A stretch of DNA of 64,000 nt from contig CAWEPH010000006.1 of NCBI GenBank assembly GCA_963810915.1, positions 496,001 through 560,000 on the forward strand, read 5' to 3'. Positions 44,550-53,659 of the stretch are shown here, one piece after another (the stretch's first letter is position 1; every line of letters begins with the position of its first letter). Source of the stretch: JAOUEA01 sp963810915 (lineage in GTDB: Bacteria > Actinomycetota > UBA4738 > HRBIN12). The notes under the pieces were generated by a model that was given only the letters and a program-made list of their open reading frames with translations, was not told the origin of the DNA and did not search any database. Made by a program: the position numbers and the translations under genes.

Positions 44550-44552
44550 GGC

Positions 44553-45725
44553 CTAATGCCCCATCCCGACGCGCTGTTGCGTCTGGTAGGTCTTGCCCTC
44601 GGTCTTGATGGACGGCGCGATGACGAGCTCTGCCTTCTGGAACTCCTTGATGCTGGCGTAACCCGTGGTGGCCATCGACGTGGCGAGCGCCCCGAAGAGG
44701 TTGAACGTGCCGTCGTTCTCGTGCGCCGGCCCCCGCAGGATCTCCTCGATCGAGGCGACCTGCTGCGTCTTCACGCGCGCCCCGCGCGGCAGCGAGGGAT
44801 GGAACGTCGCCATCCCCCAGTGGTACCCGCGGCCCGGCGCCTCGTAGGCCCGGGTCATCGGCGAGCCGATCATCACGGCGTCGGCCCCGCACGCGATGGC
44901 CTTGGCGATGTCACCGCCCGTGCGCATGCCGCCGTCGGCGATCACATGACAGTAGCGGCCGGTCTCGTGCTGGTGCTCCCGGCGTGCGGCCGCCGCGTCG
45001 GCGATGGCCGTGGCCTGGGGTACGCCCACGCCCAGCACCCCGCGCGTGGTGCACGCGTTGCCGGGTCCGACCCCCACCAGCACCCCCACCGCGCCGGTGC
45101 GCATGAGGTGCAGCGCGGTCGCGTAGGAGGCGCACCCACCCACGATCACCGGGATGTCGAAGGCGGGGATGAACTCCTTCAGGTTGAGAGGCTCGTGCTG
45201 GCTCGAGACGTGCTCACCGGAGACGACCGTGCCCTGGATCACCAGGACGTCGAGGCCCGCGTCGAGGACGAGCTTGGCGTAGCGCTCCACGCGCTGCGGG
45301 GTGAGCGAGGCGCAGCTCACCACGCCGCCGGCCTTGATCTCCTCGATGCGTCGTCCGATGAGCTCCTCCTTCACCGGCTCCATGTAGAGCTCCTGCATGC
45401 GGCGCGTGGCCTTCTCGTCGGGGAGCTCCGCGATCTCCTGGTAGATCGGCTCGGGATCCTCGTAACGCGTCCACAGGCCCTCGAGGTTGAGGCAGGCGAG
45501 CCCGCCGAGCTGCCCGATCGTGACGGCCGTCGCGGGCGAGACGGCAGCGTCCATCGCGCTCGCCATCATGGGCAGGGCGAACGTGTAGGCGTCGATCTCC
45601 CACTCGATGCTCACGTCCTCCGGGTCGCGCGTGCGCCGCGAGGGCACGATGGCCACCTCGTCGAATCCGTAGGCCCGACGGGCCGTCTTGCCGATGCCGA
45701 TCTCGAATTCCATCCGCTCCCCCAT
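44553..45725 (-). CDS. guaB3: GuaB3 family IMP dehydrogenase-related protein
   Basis: A 390-residue protein from ATG 45725 (ATG 45713 is an alternative). The N-terminus EFEIGIGKTARRAYGFDEVAIVPSRRTRDPEDV is the hallmark of the GuaB3 group, which lacks the CBS domains of GuaB. The IMP-site loop GVGPGNACTTRGVLG keeps the catalytic Cys, and DGGMRTGGDIAKAIACGADAVMIG is the phosphate-binding strand. The C-terminal flap differs from classical IMPDH. It probably acts in IMP/GMP interconversion, either IMP oxidation or a GMP reductase-like activity; I do not know which. Its position next to guaA supports a role in guanine nucleotide synthesis. Confidence 0.88.
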   Translation of the reverse strand: MGERMEFEIGIGKTARRAYGFDEVAIVPSRRTRDPEDVSIEWEIDAYTFALPMMASAMDAAVSPATAVTIGQLGGLACLNLEGLWTRYEDPEPIYQEIAELPDEKATRRMQELYMEPVKEELIGRRIEEIKAGGVVSCASLTPQRVERYAKLVLDAGLDVLVIQGTVVSGEHVSSQHEPLNLKEFIPAFDIPVIVGGCASYATALHLMRTGAVGVLVGVGPGNACTTRGVLGVGVPQATAIADAAAARREHQHETGRYCHVIADGGMRTGGDIAKAIACGADAVMIGSPMTRAYEAPGRGYHWGMATFHPSLPRGARVKTQQVASIEEILRGPAHENDGTFNLFGALATSMATTGYASIKEFQKAELVIAPSIKTEGKTYQTQQRVGMGH

Positions 45726-45746
45726 GCCTGTGCCCCGGTAACGCGA

Positions 45747-45776
45747 GACGCCCACCGGATCCCCCCGATGGGCGTC
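45747..45776 (-). promoter_or_regulatory. Leader hairpin upstream of guaB3
   Basis: An 8-bp inverted repeat (GACGCCCA at 45747-45754, its complement at 45769-45776) with a 14-base loop lies 21 bp before the guaB3 start. It does not match a purine riboswitch that I know. Role unknown. Confidence 0.35.
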
Positions 45777-45862
45777 GACTCCTTACATGGATGCAGCCTA
45801 CCACCGGCATCCGATGCCGCTTCCCGGCCCTCGCGCCGCTGAGGGCTCACGAGACGTCCGTC

Positions 45863-47335
45863 CTACCCGGCGAGGGTGAGGGCCACGCGTTCGGCCACCA
45901 CGACCGTGGGGAGGTTGGTGGTGGCGCGCACCGTCGCGGGCATCAACGATGCGTCGGCCACGTTGAGCCCCTCGATGCCGAGGACGCCCCCGTCCGCGTC
46001 GGTGACGGCGCCCATCGCACACGTGCCCACAGGGTGCCAGTAGTGGATCACGCCGGCGCGCACGACCGCGGCGAGGTCTCGGCGCGTCGCGACCGACGGG
46101 CCGGGCTCCACCTCGGCGGCCAGCATCGGAGCCATCGACGCGGTCGAGGCGAACCGCCGCGCGAGCTCCACGCCGTCCATGAGGGCCTCGAGGTCTGAAG
46201 AGTCGCTCAGGTACCGGTGATCGAGGTGCGGCGCGGCCTCGGGGTCGAGCGAGGAGAGGGTCAGCGCGCCGCGTGAACGAGGCGCCACGAGGGCGACGAA
46301 GATGCCGGGTCGTCCATCCATCGCGACCTCCCCGAACAGGTGCAGATCGAACACACCGTGCTCCTCGGCCTGGGCGCGAGCGGACGCGGCCTTCGCGAAC
46401 GACTGCTCGTCGGGGATGGTGTTCCCCTCCGCGGCGAAGGCACTCGTGCGTCGCTGCAGCTCGCCCGTGGGCTCGTAAGCCATCTCGAAGCTCGGATGGT
46501 CGTGCAGGTTCCGGCCGACGGGAAGGTCGGCATGCACGGGGAGACCGAGAACGCGGAGCTGATCGGCCGGGCCGATCCCGCTGCGCAGCAAGATCGCGGG
46601 CGAACCGTACGTCCCTGCAGCCACCACCACACGATCGGCGGCCACCTCGAACGGTCCCATAGGACCGATCGCGCGCACGCCCACCGCCGCACCCGCTTCG
46701 ACCGAGACACGGTCCACGATCGTGCCGCCGCGCACGTCGAGCTCCTCGCGATCGCGCACGGGATCCAGGTAGGCGAACGCCGCGTTCCACCGCACGCCGC
46801 CGGGGCTGTTGGATGGCTGGGCGCAGACGCTCGGTACGCCCTCGAGCGTCTCGAGGTCGTCCAGCAGCGGGAAGCCGAACTCGACGCCGCCCTCGATGAA
46901 GGCGCGATGGAACGGGGTGAGCTCGGCGTCGGCGAAGCGCCGGACGCGCATCCGGGCGGAGGCCGCCTCGAAGAGGGGGAGCAGATCGTCGGCGGCCCAC
47001 CCCGCGAGGCCTCGCGCGGCCCACCCGTCGTAGTCGGCGCGATGCCCCCAGGTCACCGTGCACCCGTTGTGGGCCGAACAGCCCCCGATCACGCGGGCGC
47101 GCTCATAGGCGAGGGCCCGCCCCGGCAGCTCGTCACCCGCCCGATAGCCCCAGTCGTGCGAGGTCGGGATGGTCGTGGCGTCGGTGAGCTCGGCGGGCCA
47201 GCCCTCGACGGCGTACGGGCCGTAGTCCGGACCCGCCTCCAGCAGGAGAACCTGTCGGCCGGCCTCGACGAGCCGCGCCGCAACCACCGACCCGGCGGTG
47301 CCTCCGCCCGCCACCACCACCTCGACGTGCTCCAT
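45863..47335 (-). CDS. GMC-family FAD-dependent oxidoreductase
   Basis: A 490-residue protein from ATG 47335. The FAD loop VVAGGGTAGSVVAARLVEAG is followed by VIGGCSAHNGCTVTWGHRADYDGW (the GMC signature 1 region) and VVVAAGTYGSPAILLRSGIG (signature 2). The catalytic His is in IHYWHPVGTCAMG and the C-terminal Asn in ATTNLPTVVVAE. It probably oxidises an alcohol to an aldehyde or ketone. The substrate cannot be told; members include choline dehydrogenase and glucose oxidase. It is cytoplasmic by sequence, with no signal peptide. It is divergent from the pirin gene, 66 bp apart. Confidence 0.87.
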   Translation of the reverse strand: MEHVEVVVAGGGTAGSVVAARLVEAGRQVLLLEAGPDYGPYAVEGWPAELTDATTIPTSHDWGYRAGDELPGRALAYERARVIGGCSAHNGCTVTWGHRADYDGWAARGLAGWAADDLLPLFEAASARMRVRRFADAELTPFHRAFIEGGVEFGFPLLDDLETLEGVPSVCAQPSNSPGGVRWNAAFAYLDPVRDREELDVRGGTIVDRVSVEAGAAVGVRAIGPMGPFEVAADRVVVAAGTYGSPAILLRSGIGPADQLRVLGLPVHADLPVGRNLHDHPSFEMAYEPTGELQRRTSAFAAEGNTIPDEQSFAKAASARAQAEEHGVFDLHLFGEVAMDGRPGIFVALVAPRSRGALTLSSLDPEAAPHLDHRYLSDSSDLEALMDGVELARRFASTASMAPMLAAEVEPGPSVATRRDLAAVVRAGVIHYWHPVGTCAMGAVTDADGGVLGIEGLNVADASLMPATVRATTNLPTVVVAERVALTLAG

Positions 47336-47401
47336 CCGCCCGAGCCTACCGGCGGGGACGTCGAGCGGAATAGCGGGAGCCGCGGAGGCGTTGGAGGCGG
47401 C

Positions 47402-48370
47402 ATGCCTGCCGTGACTCCGAGCGATCCGCTCACCCTCCCGCGTCTGTCGACGCCCGCACCGGGCACCCTCCCCCGCCCGGTGGTGGGCGTCGTCGACGCG
47501 CCCCGGTTCCTCGAGGGCGACGGCTTCCAGGTGCGGCGGGCCTTCGCCGAGATCGACCTCCGCTACGCCGATCCGTTCCTGATGCTCGACCACATGGGCG
47601 CCGTGGAATACGCGCCGGGCGAGGCCAAGGGCGCCTCCGACCATCCGCACCGCGGGTTCGAGACCGTCACGTACATGCTGGACGGCAAGATCAAGCACCG
47701 CGACTCCAACGGCGGCGGCGGCGTGATCACGGACGGCGCCACGCAGTGGATGACGGCGGGCGCCGGCATCGTGCACAGCGAGCTGCCCACCGAGGACCTG
47801 GTGGTCAAGGGAGGGCTCTTCCACGGCGTGCAGCTCTGGGTGAACCTCCCCGCCGAGCAGAAGTGGAGCCCGGCGCGCTACCAGGACATCGGGTCGCAGA
47901 ACGTGGCGCTGCTCAGCTCGCCCGACGGTGGCGCGGTCGTCCGGGTGATCGCGGGCGCGATCGACGGGCACGAGGGACCGGGCAGCACGCGGACCCCCAT
48001 CACGTACGCGCACGTCACCCTCTCCCCGGGCGCGCGCCTGCAGGTGCCGTGGCGGAGCGATTTCAACGCGCTCGTCTACGTGCTGGCGGGCCGCGGGAGC
48101 CTCGGACCGGAACGAGAGCCCGCCCCGATCGGCGAGGGGCAGCTCGGGGTGCACGGCGACGGCGGCTGGCTGGACCTGCGCGCCGACGAGGACCAGGACA
48201 CGGCCGCGCCGACCCTCGAGATCCTGCTGCTCGGAGGACGTCAGATCGGCGAACCGATCGCGTGGTACGGCCCGTTCGTGATGAACACGAAGGCCGAGAT
48301 CATCGAGGCCATCGAGGACTACCAGGCGGGCCGGATGGGCTCGATCCCGGCCGAGACGGCGGAGGTCTGA
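47402..48370 (+). CDS. Pirin-family bicupin protein
   Basis: A 322-residue protein from ATG 47402, with GGAGG just upstream. The N-terminal cupin has DHPHRGFETVTYMLDGKIKHRDSNG and AGAGIVHSELP, giving the pirin metal-binding His/His/His/Glu set. FHGVQLWVNLPAEQKWSPARYQDI is the family linker, and the C-terminal cupin ends in PIAWYGPFVMNTKAEI. Bacterial pirins include quercetin dioxygenases and redox-sensing regulators. The metal set looks complete, so catalysis is possible. It is divergent from the GMC oxidoreductase; shared control is plausible. Confidence 0.9.
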   Translation: MPAVTPSDPLTLPRLSTPAPGTLPRPVVGVVDAPRFLEGDGFQVRRAFAEIDLRYADPFLMLDHMGAVEYAPGEAKGASDHPHRGFETVTYMLDGKIKHRDSNGGGGVITDGATQWMTAGAGIVHSELPTEDLVVKGGLFHGVQLWVNLPAEQKWSPARYQDIGSQNVALLSSPDGGAVVRVIAGAIDGHEGPGSTRTPITYAHVTLSPGARLQVPWRSDFNALVYVLAGRGSLGPEREPAPIGEGQLGVHGDGGWLDLRADEDQDTAAPTLEILLLGGRQIGEPIAWYGPFVMNTKAEIIEAIEDYQAGRMGSIPAETAEV

Positions 48371-48379
48371 GCCCGAGGG

Positions 48380-50092
48380 CTAAGCCCTGGGCACCCGTTC
48401 GGCGAGCTCCTGCACGGCGTTGTCGATCGTCAGGAAGATGTTGTCCTCGCCCAGGCGCTCGATGAAGCCCGTGCGCTGCATCATCCGCAGGATGGGGTTC
48501 CGCACGCGCGCGAGCGCCAGGCCCGTACCCGTCGCGTCCAGGTCCTCGAGGAGCCGATCCAAGACGTCCACGCCCGTCGTGTCGAGATCGGTGATGGCCT
48601 CGGCGTTGACCACGACGTAGCGCGGCGGACGATCCTCTTGGGCGACCAGGCCGCGGATCTCGTTGCGGAGCACGTCGGCGTTGCCGAAGAAGAGCGGCGC
48701 GTCGAAGCGGTACACGATGATCCCCGGCACGGTCTCGCCGCCCTCGTGTTTCAGGTCCCGCCAGGTCGGTGTCCCCTCCACCATCCCGAGCACGGCGGTC
48801 TTCGGCTGGATCGTGCGTCGCACCATCTCCACCAATGACGCGAGGACCCCCACGAGGACTCCGGCAAGCACGCCGAACACGATCACGCCGGCGAACGTCA
48901 CGGTCATCAGGATGAAGTCCGTCCGGCGCACCCGCCAGAGGCGGCGCATCGCCTTGATGTTGAACAGTCCCGCGGCCGTCACGAGGACGACCCCTCCCAG
49001 GGCCGCGTGGGGGACCTCGCGGAACGCGGGGGTGAGGAAGAGCAGCGTGAGCCCCACCATGGCGGCGGTGATGAAGCTCACGAGCTGCGATCGGCCTCCC
49101 CCCTTCGCCGCCGTGAAGCTCCGGGAGTCGCTGCCGTTGGCGGGGAACCCCCCGAAGAAGGCGACCGCGACGTTGCCCGCGGCCAGCCCGATGAAGTCGC
49201 GGTTCGCGTCGATATCCTCGCGGTCGCGCGCCGCGAGCGACTGGGCGGTGAGCATGCTCGAGCAGAGCGCCAGAAGCGCCACGCTCGCCGCGGGCAGGAG
49301 CAGCTGGAGCATCGTGCGGATCCGGAGATCCGGCAGCGCGAAGCTCGGAAGCCCTCGAGGGATGGCCCCCAGCACCAGCAGCTTCTGGTCGAGGTCCGCC
49401 ACCGACGTCACGATCGTGGCGAGGGCGAGCGCGATGAACCCCGCCGGGAGGCGATCCGAGATCAGGCGCACGAGCAGCATCACCGCCATCGTCCCCAGCG
49501 CCATACCGAGCGCCCATAGGTTCGTCTGATCGATGTTGGCCACGATCCCTCCGAGCACGTGCGGGTACAGCGACCTGTCGACGTCGATCCCGAACACGCG
49601 GGACAGCTGGTTGAGGGACATCACGATCGCGGATCCCGCGAGATAGCCGGTGAGGATCGGGAACGAGAGCAGCCGTGTGAGCGCGCCCAGGCGGAGCAGC
49701 GAGCCCGCGATGAAGACCGCGCCCACGAGGAGTGCAAGCGTGGAGGCGAGCGCGAGGTACCGTGCGGAGCCGACGGCGGCCAGAGGCGCGAGCGAGGACG
49801 CCACCATGATGGCCGTCGAGGATTCGGGGCCCATGCTGAGGTAGCGGCTCGTCCCGAACAGGCCGTAGCCGATCATCGCGAGCATGCCCACGTACAGGCC
49901 GGTGACCGCCGGCATGCCCGCGAGCTGCGCGTACGCGAGACCCTGCGGGATCACCAGCGCCCAGACGGTCAGCGAGACGAGCGAGTCCGCGCGCAGCCAT
50001 GCCCGGTCGTAGGTGCGCAGCAGCTGGATGCCGGGAAGCCAGGCGAGCAGCGAAGCCTTGGCGTCCGTTCGATCGGTTCCCTTGCTGGACAC
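48380..50092 (-). CDS. SulP-family anion transporter with STAS domain
   Basis: A 570-residue protein from GTG 50092. Some 12-14 transmembrane segments include the SLC26/SulP signatures LIPQGLAYAQLAGMPAVTGLYVGM, GFPANGSDSRSFTAAKGGGRSQLVS and FREVPHAALGGVV. A C-terminal STAS domain (about 450-560) has VYRFDAPLFFGNADVLRNEI and AITDLDTTGVDVLDRLLEDL. It carries sulfate, bicarbonate or another small anion, probably by proton or sodium symport. It lies 35 bp after the APS kinase on the same strand, which favours sulfate. Confidence 0.9.
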   Translation of the reverse strand: MSSKGTDRTDAKASLLAWLPGIQLLRTYDRAWLRADSLVSLTVWALVIPQGLAYAQLAGMPAVTGLYVGMLAMIGYGLFGTSRYLSMGPESSTAIMVASSLAPLAAVGSARYLALASTLALLVGAVFIAGSLLRLGALTRLLSFPILTGYLAGSAIVMSLNQLSRVFGIDVDRSLYPHVLGGIVANIDQTNLWALGMALGTMAVMLLVRLISDRLPAGFIALALATIVTSVADLDQKLLVLGAIPRGLPSFALPDLRIRTMLQLLLPAASVALLALCSSMLTAQSLAARDREDIDANRDFIGLAAGNVAVAFFGGFPANGSDSRSFTAAKGGGRSQLVSFITAAMVGLTLLFLTPAFREVPHAALGGVVLVTAAGLFNIKAMRRLWRVRRTDFILMTVTFAGVIVFGVLAGVLVGVLASLVEMVRRTIQPKTAVLGMVEGTPTWRDLKHEGGETVPGIIVYRFDAPLFFGNADVLRNEIRGLVAQEDRPPRYVVVNAEAITDLDTTGVDVLDRLLEDLDATGTGLALARVRNPILRMMQRTGFIERLGEDNIFLTIDNAVQELAERVPRA

Positions 50093-50127
50093 GGCGCCAT
50101 CATGGCGCACGCCGCGTCCGGAAGGGT

Positions 50128-50754
50128 TCAGTGCTCCTTGATCACGTGTCCCGTCTCGGCCACACGGAGATCCGTCAGCCCGGAGTGCACCCGGTCGCCG
50201 CTCACGTGGATCGACGACTCCTCGAGGTACCCGAGCTCCGTCAGGCGGTCGAGCACCGATTGGAGCGACTCCTCGGGGGTCTGGGTCTCGGTGTCCACCA
50301 CGAGCTCGGGGTGCTCGGGGGCCTCGTACGGGTCGTCCACCCCGGTGAACCCCGTGATCTCCCCGGCGAGGGCCTTCTTGTAGAGCCCTTTGGGGTCGCG
50401 ATGGCTCGCGATCTCCTCCACGGTGGCGTAGACGTAGACCTCGACGAACTCCCCGATCAGGGCGCGGCAGGCATCGCGGGTCTCCTTGTAAGGCGAGATC
50501 GGGCAGCAGATCGTGGCCACGCCGTTGCGCGTCAGCAGGTTGGCCACGAACCCGATCCGCATGATGTTCGTGTCGCGGTCCTCCTTGGAGAAGCCGAGGC
50601 CCTTCGAGAGGTTCTTGCGCACCTGGTCGCCGTCGAGGATCTCGGTCTTCAGACCGCGGTCCTGGAACTCGTGGTACAGCATCTCCGCGATGGTCGACTT
50701 GCCGGCGCCCGAGAGGCCGGTGAACCATACGGTGAAGCCCTTCTGATCGCTCAC
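50128..50754 (-). CDS. cysC: Adenylylsulfate (APS) kinase
   Basis: A 208-residue protein from GTG 50754, which overlaps the stop of the preceding phosphodiesterase (GTGA). Motifs: P-loop FTGLSGAGKSTIAEML, LDGDQVRKNLSKGLGFSKEDRDTNIMRIGFVA (APS site), CCPISPYKETRDACR and DPKGLYKKALAGEITGFTGVDDPYEAPEHPEL. These are all the conserved blocks of APS kinase. A C-terminal tail of about 45 residues after ETQTPEESL is longer than usual. It phosphorylates APS to PAPS. No ATP sulfurylase gene (sat or cysDN) is in the window. Confidence 0.93.
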   Translation of the reverse strand: MSDQKGFTVWFTGLSGAGKSTIAEMLYHEFQDRGLKTEILDGDQVRKNLSKGLGFSKEDRDTNIMRIGFVANLLTRNGVATICCPISPYKETRDACRALIGEFVEVYVYATVEEIASHRDPKGLYKKALAGEITGFTGVDDPYEAPEHPELVVDTETQTPEESLQSVLDRLTELGYLEESSIHVSGDRVHSGLTDLRVAETGHVIKEH

Positions 50755-52148
50755 TGCAGGAAGCTCCTTCCGACGGCGCCCGCCGGCGCCTCGATGCCAT
50801 AGAGGGACAGGATGGACGGGCCGACGTCGACGAGGTTCATGCCGTCGACCTTGCCCATGGGCTGACCGGGCAGGTTCATCATCGAGAAGAACGCCCACCG
50901 GTCGTGGTTGGCGCCGTCCGTGCCCGTGTCGTTCTCGTAGGTGTAGATGCTCTCGTTGCCGACCGCGCCCACCGAGCGCCAGTCGAGGTCGCCGAAGTAC
51001 ACGATGAGGTCGGGGGCGACGCCGCGCACCTCCGGATAGACGTCCTGCGGCTTGTGCACCTTCGTCCCCATCGGACGGCCGTCGGGACCCGGCAGCGCCT
51101 CGAGCTTCGCGATCATCTCGTTGCGGATCGTCTCGTAGTCCGAGGGCTCCACGATGCCGCCCGGCTCGCGGCCCTTGATGTTCAGGAAGAGCCGGCCGTA
51201 GTACCCGCCGTCCCCCCAGGCCGTCGTGCGGCTCCAATCGATCGGCGCCTGCGCGATCGGCGTGACCTCCTTGAGAGGTTCCTTCATCACGAGGTAGCCC
51301 TCGTCCATCAGCCAATCGTTGAAGCAGAGGCCGCCCATCATGGGGCGGGCGCCATGATCGCTCATCGCGATCGTGACGACGTCGTCGGGCAGCACCTCGA
51401 GCAGCGATCCGACCTGCGTGTCGAGGAAGCGGTAGTAGTCGTGGAACGCCGTCTCGTACCGATTGCCGGGCTCGTAGAGCGGGTGCGCCGGGTCGTAGTA
51501 CTGCCAGAAGCAGTGATGGAGCCGGTCGAGGCCCATCTCCACCATCATGAAGTAGTCCCAGGGCTTGGTCTTCACGAGGCGACGAGCCACCTGGAACCGT
51601 CGCTCGGTCATCTTGAAGATCTGGTCCATCACGAAGTCGGGACCCTGCTGACGGAAGTTGGGGATGTCGAAGATGTACTCGTTCTCCCCCAGCTCCTCCT
51701 CGATCTCGGTCTCGAGCTCGGCGGGGAACGCGTAGCGTTCGGCGCTGGGGGGCGTGAGGAAGCAGGCGACGCGCCAGCCCGGGAACTCCTTGGGCGGCGG
51801 GAAGCCGGGCGGCACCCCGATCAACAACGAGCGCTTACCCGCCTCGCCCAGTTTGTCCCAGACGGTGGGCTCCTTCACGGACAGCGACGTGGCGACGGTG
51901 AGGCCGTCGTAGGTCGTGTCCTTGCGGTTGCGGAAGCCGTAGATGCCGAGCTGCCCCGGGGTCTTGCCCGTCATGGCGCACGCCCATGCGGGAACCGTGA
52001 TGGGGGGCGTGATGCTGGCGAGCTCGCCGTACATCCCGTTGGCGAAGATCTTGCGGAGGTTGGGGACTTCGTCGGCGAGGTCGTGGAAGAGGAGCTGCGG
52101 CGCGCCGCAGTCGATGCCGATCACGGCCACCCTGGGTCCTTGCTGCAT
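50751..52148 (-). CDS. Alkaline phosphatase-superfamily phosphodiesterase (nucleotide pyrophosphatase-like)
   Basis: A 465-residue protein. VIGIDCGAPQLL and LASITPPITVPAWACAMTGKTPGQLGIYGFRNR hold the first metal Asp and the Thr nucleophile of the NPP group. MVEMGLDRLHHCFWQYYDP and VVTIAMSDHGARPMMGG hold the second metal set. No signal peptide is visible, so it appears cytoplasmic. It is coupled to APS kinase by GTGA, which suggests a role in handling APS, PAPS or another sulfonucleotide, or in transfer of a phosphate or sulfate group. The exact reaction is not known. Confidence 0.82.
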   Translation of the reverse strand: MQQGPRVAVIGIDCGAPQLLFHDLADEVPNLRKIFANGMYGELASITPPITVPAWACAMTGKTPGQLGIYGFRNRKDTTYDGLTVATSLSVKEPTVWDKLGEAGKRSLLIGVPPGFPPPKEFPGWRVACFLTPPSAERYAFPAELETEIEEELGENEYIFDIPNFRQQGPDFVMDQIFKMTERRFQVARRLVKTKPWDYFMMVEMGLDRLHHCFWQYYDPAHPLYEPGNRYETAFHDYYRFLDTQVGSLLEVLPDDVVTIAMSDHGARPMMGGLCFNDWLMDEGYLVMKEPLKEVTPIAQAPIDWSRTTAWGDGGYYGRLFLNIKGREPGGIVEPSDYETIRNEMIAKLEALPGPDGRPMGTKVHKPQDVYPEVRGVAPDLIVYFGDLDWRSVGAVGNESIYTYENDTGTDGANHDRWAFFSMMNLPGQPMGKVDGMNLVDVGPSILSLYGIEAPAGAVGRSFLQ

Positions 52149-52288
52149 GCCTGAGGTCCTTCCGGAGAACGAGGTGCTAGCCGTCGGATGCGGGGGCCAC
52201 GCGCGCTGCCGCGAGAGGGGTGCTTCCGCGGTGCGCGTATCCTACCAACCCGGTTCGAGGCCCGACCAAGCTGGGAAGATGGTCGCCC

Positions 52289-52687
52289 GTGAAGCTTCTG
52301 CAACGTCTCCTGAAGGTGCAGGCCGCCCTCTGGGCGGCGACCGGCGTCTTGCTCCTGCTGGCGCCGGGGTGGACCCTCGAGACGCTCCTGCGCCAGCCTC
52401 CGCTCGGCGAGGTCGCCTGGCTCCGGATCGCGGGGATGATGAGCCTGGTGCTCGCCCTGCTCATGGTGCTCGTCCAGCAGAAGCTCGAGGAGGTCTGGTG
52501 GTGGAGCTGGGCCTTCGCGGTGCTGGAGGCGGGCACCGCCACGATCTGCGTCCTCCACGCGATGTTCGGCCTGCCCCCCGGTGAGCCCGCCGGCGCCTGG
52601 TGGTTGCTGGGCGCGGTGAACGGCGCGTTCGCCGCGGGCCTGCTCATGGGCATCGGCTACGCCGGGCAGGAGCGACCGTTCGTATGA
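52289..52687 (+). CDS. Four-helix membrane protein (hypothetical)
   Basis: A 132-residue protein from GTG 52289, with GGGAAG about 13 bases before it. Four hydrophobic segments: LWAATGVLLLLAPGW, IAGMMSLVLALLMVLV, WWWSWAFAVLEAGTATICVLHAMF and WWLLGAVNGAFAAGLLMGIGY. The pattern (first helix ending LLAPGWTLETLL, then LRIAGMMSLVLAL) is common in small actinobacterial membrane proteins without known function. It precedes the ABC transporter genes by 36 bp and may be in the same transcript. Confidence 0.65.
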   Translation: MKLLQRLLKVQAALWAATGVLLLLAPGWTLETLLRQPPLGEVAWLRIAGMMSLVLALLMVLVQQKLEEVWWWSWAFAVLEAGTATICVLHAMFGLPPGEPAGAWWLLGAVNGAFAAGLLMGIGYAGQERPFV

Positions 52688-52723
52688 GCACGTCGATCGA
52701 AGACACGCGTAGGGGACGACGGC

Positions 52724-53659
52724 GTGGTGATCCGCACGCGGGCGCTCACCAAGGTCTATCCGACGGGCGTGAAGGCCGTCGACGACCTCGACCTCGAGGT
52801 GACCGAGGGCGAGGTCTTCGGGTTGCTGGGGCCGAACGGCGCAGGGAAGACCACGACGGTGGGCATGCTCACCACCCGGGTGATCCCCACCTCGGGCACG
52901 GCGACCCTCGCCGGCGTCGACGTCGTGGCGCACCCATCCGAAGCCAAGGGCATCATCGGCGTGGTCTCCCAGTCCAACACGCTCGACCGCAGCCTCACCG
53001 TGTGGGAGAACCTCTACTTCCACGGACGCTACTTCGGGATGGGTCCGCGCACCGCACGGCGCGCGGCCGACGACCTGCTCGACGTCTTCCGGCTCGCCGA
53101 TCGCGCGACGGCCGACGTCCAGACGCTGTCCGGCGGCATGGCGCAGCGGCTGATGGTGGCGCGCAGCATCGTGCATCGCCCGCGGATCCTCTTCCTGGAC
53201 GAGCCGACCTCCGGCCTGGATCCGCAGAGCCGCATCGCGCTCTGGGAGATCCTGGGTCAGATCCACGCCGACGGCCAGACGGTGGTGCTCACCACGCACT
53301 ACATGGAGGAGGCCGACCAACTCTGCCAGCGCCTCGCGGTGATCGACCACGGGAAGCTGCTGGCGCTCGACACGCCGGCGGCCCTCAAGCGCACGGTGGG
53401 CGGCGACGTGGTGGTCAAGATCCAGGCGGGCGGCGAGCCGGACCGCCTGGCCGCGCACCTCCACGACCTCGACGAGGTCACGGGCACGACCGTCGTTGGC
53501 GAGACGGTGCTCGTGACCGCGCGCGGGGCCCACGGGCTCCTCCCGCGCGTGATCGGCGCGGCCGAGGCGGGCGGCTTCACCGTGCACGATGTCTCGATCG
53601 AGGAGCCCACGCTCGAGACGGTCTTCATCAACCTCACGGGGAAGGACCTGCGCGAGTGA
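52724..53659 (+). CDS. ABC transporter ATP-binding protein (ABC-2/DrrA type)
   Basis: A 311-residue protein from GTG 52724. Walker A LLGPNGAGKTTTVGML, Q-loop VVSQSNTLDRSLTV, signature TLSGGMAQRLMVARSI, Walker B ILFLDEPTSGLD and H-switch VVLTTHYMEEADQL are all present. A C-terminal domain of about 90 residues follows, as in DrrA-like exporters. It powers the permease encoded next, which overlaps by GTGA. The likely cargo is a drug, lipid or other hydrophobic molecule, moved outward. Confidence 0.92.
   Translation: MVIRTRALTKVYPTGVKAVDDLDLEVTEGEVFGLLGPNGAGKTTTVGMLTTRVIPTSGTATLAGVDVVAHPSEAKGIIGVVSQSNTLDRSLTVWENLYFHGRYFGMGPRTARRAADDLLDVFRLADRATADVQTLSGGMAQRLMVARSIVHRPRILFLDEPTSGLDPQSRIALWEILGQIHADGQTVVLTTHYMEEADQLCQRLAVIDHGKLLALDTPAALKRTVGGDVVVKIQAGGEPDRLAAHLHDLDEVTGTTVVGETVLVTARGAHGLLPRVIGAAEAGGFTVHDVSIEEPTLETVFINLTGKDLRE

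Noticed and set aside
45747..45776. Guanine or preQ1 riboswitch before guaB3
   Set aside because: Only one short stem is visible, with no conserved three-way junction or pseudoknot pattern.
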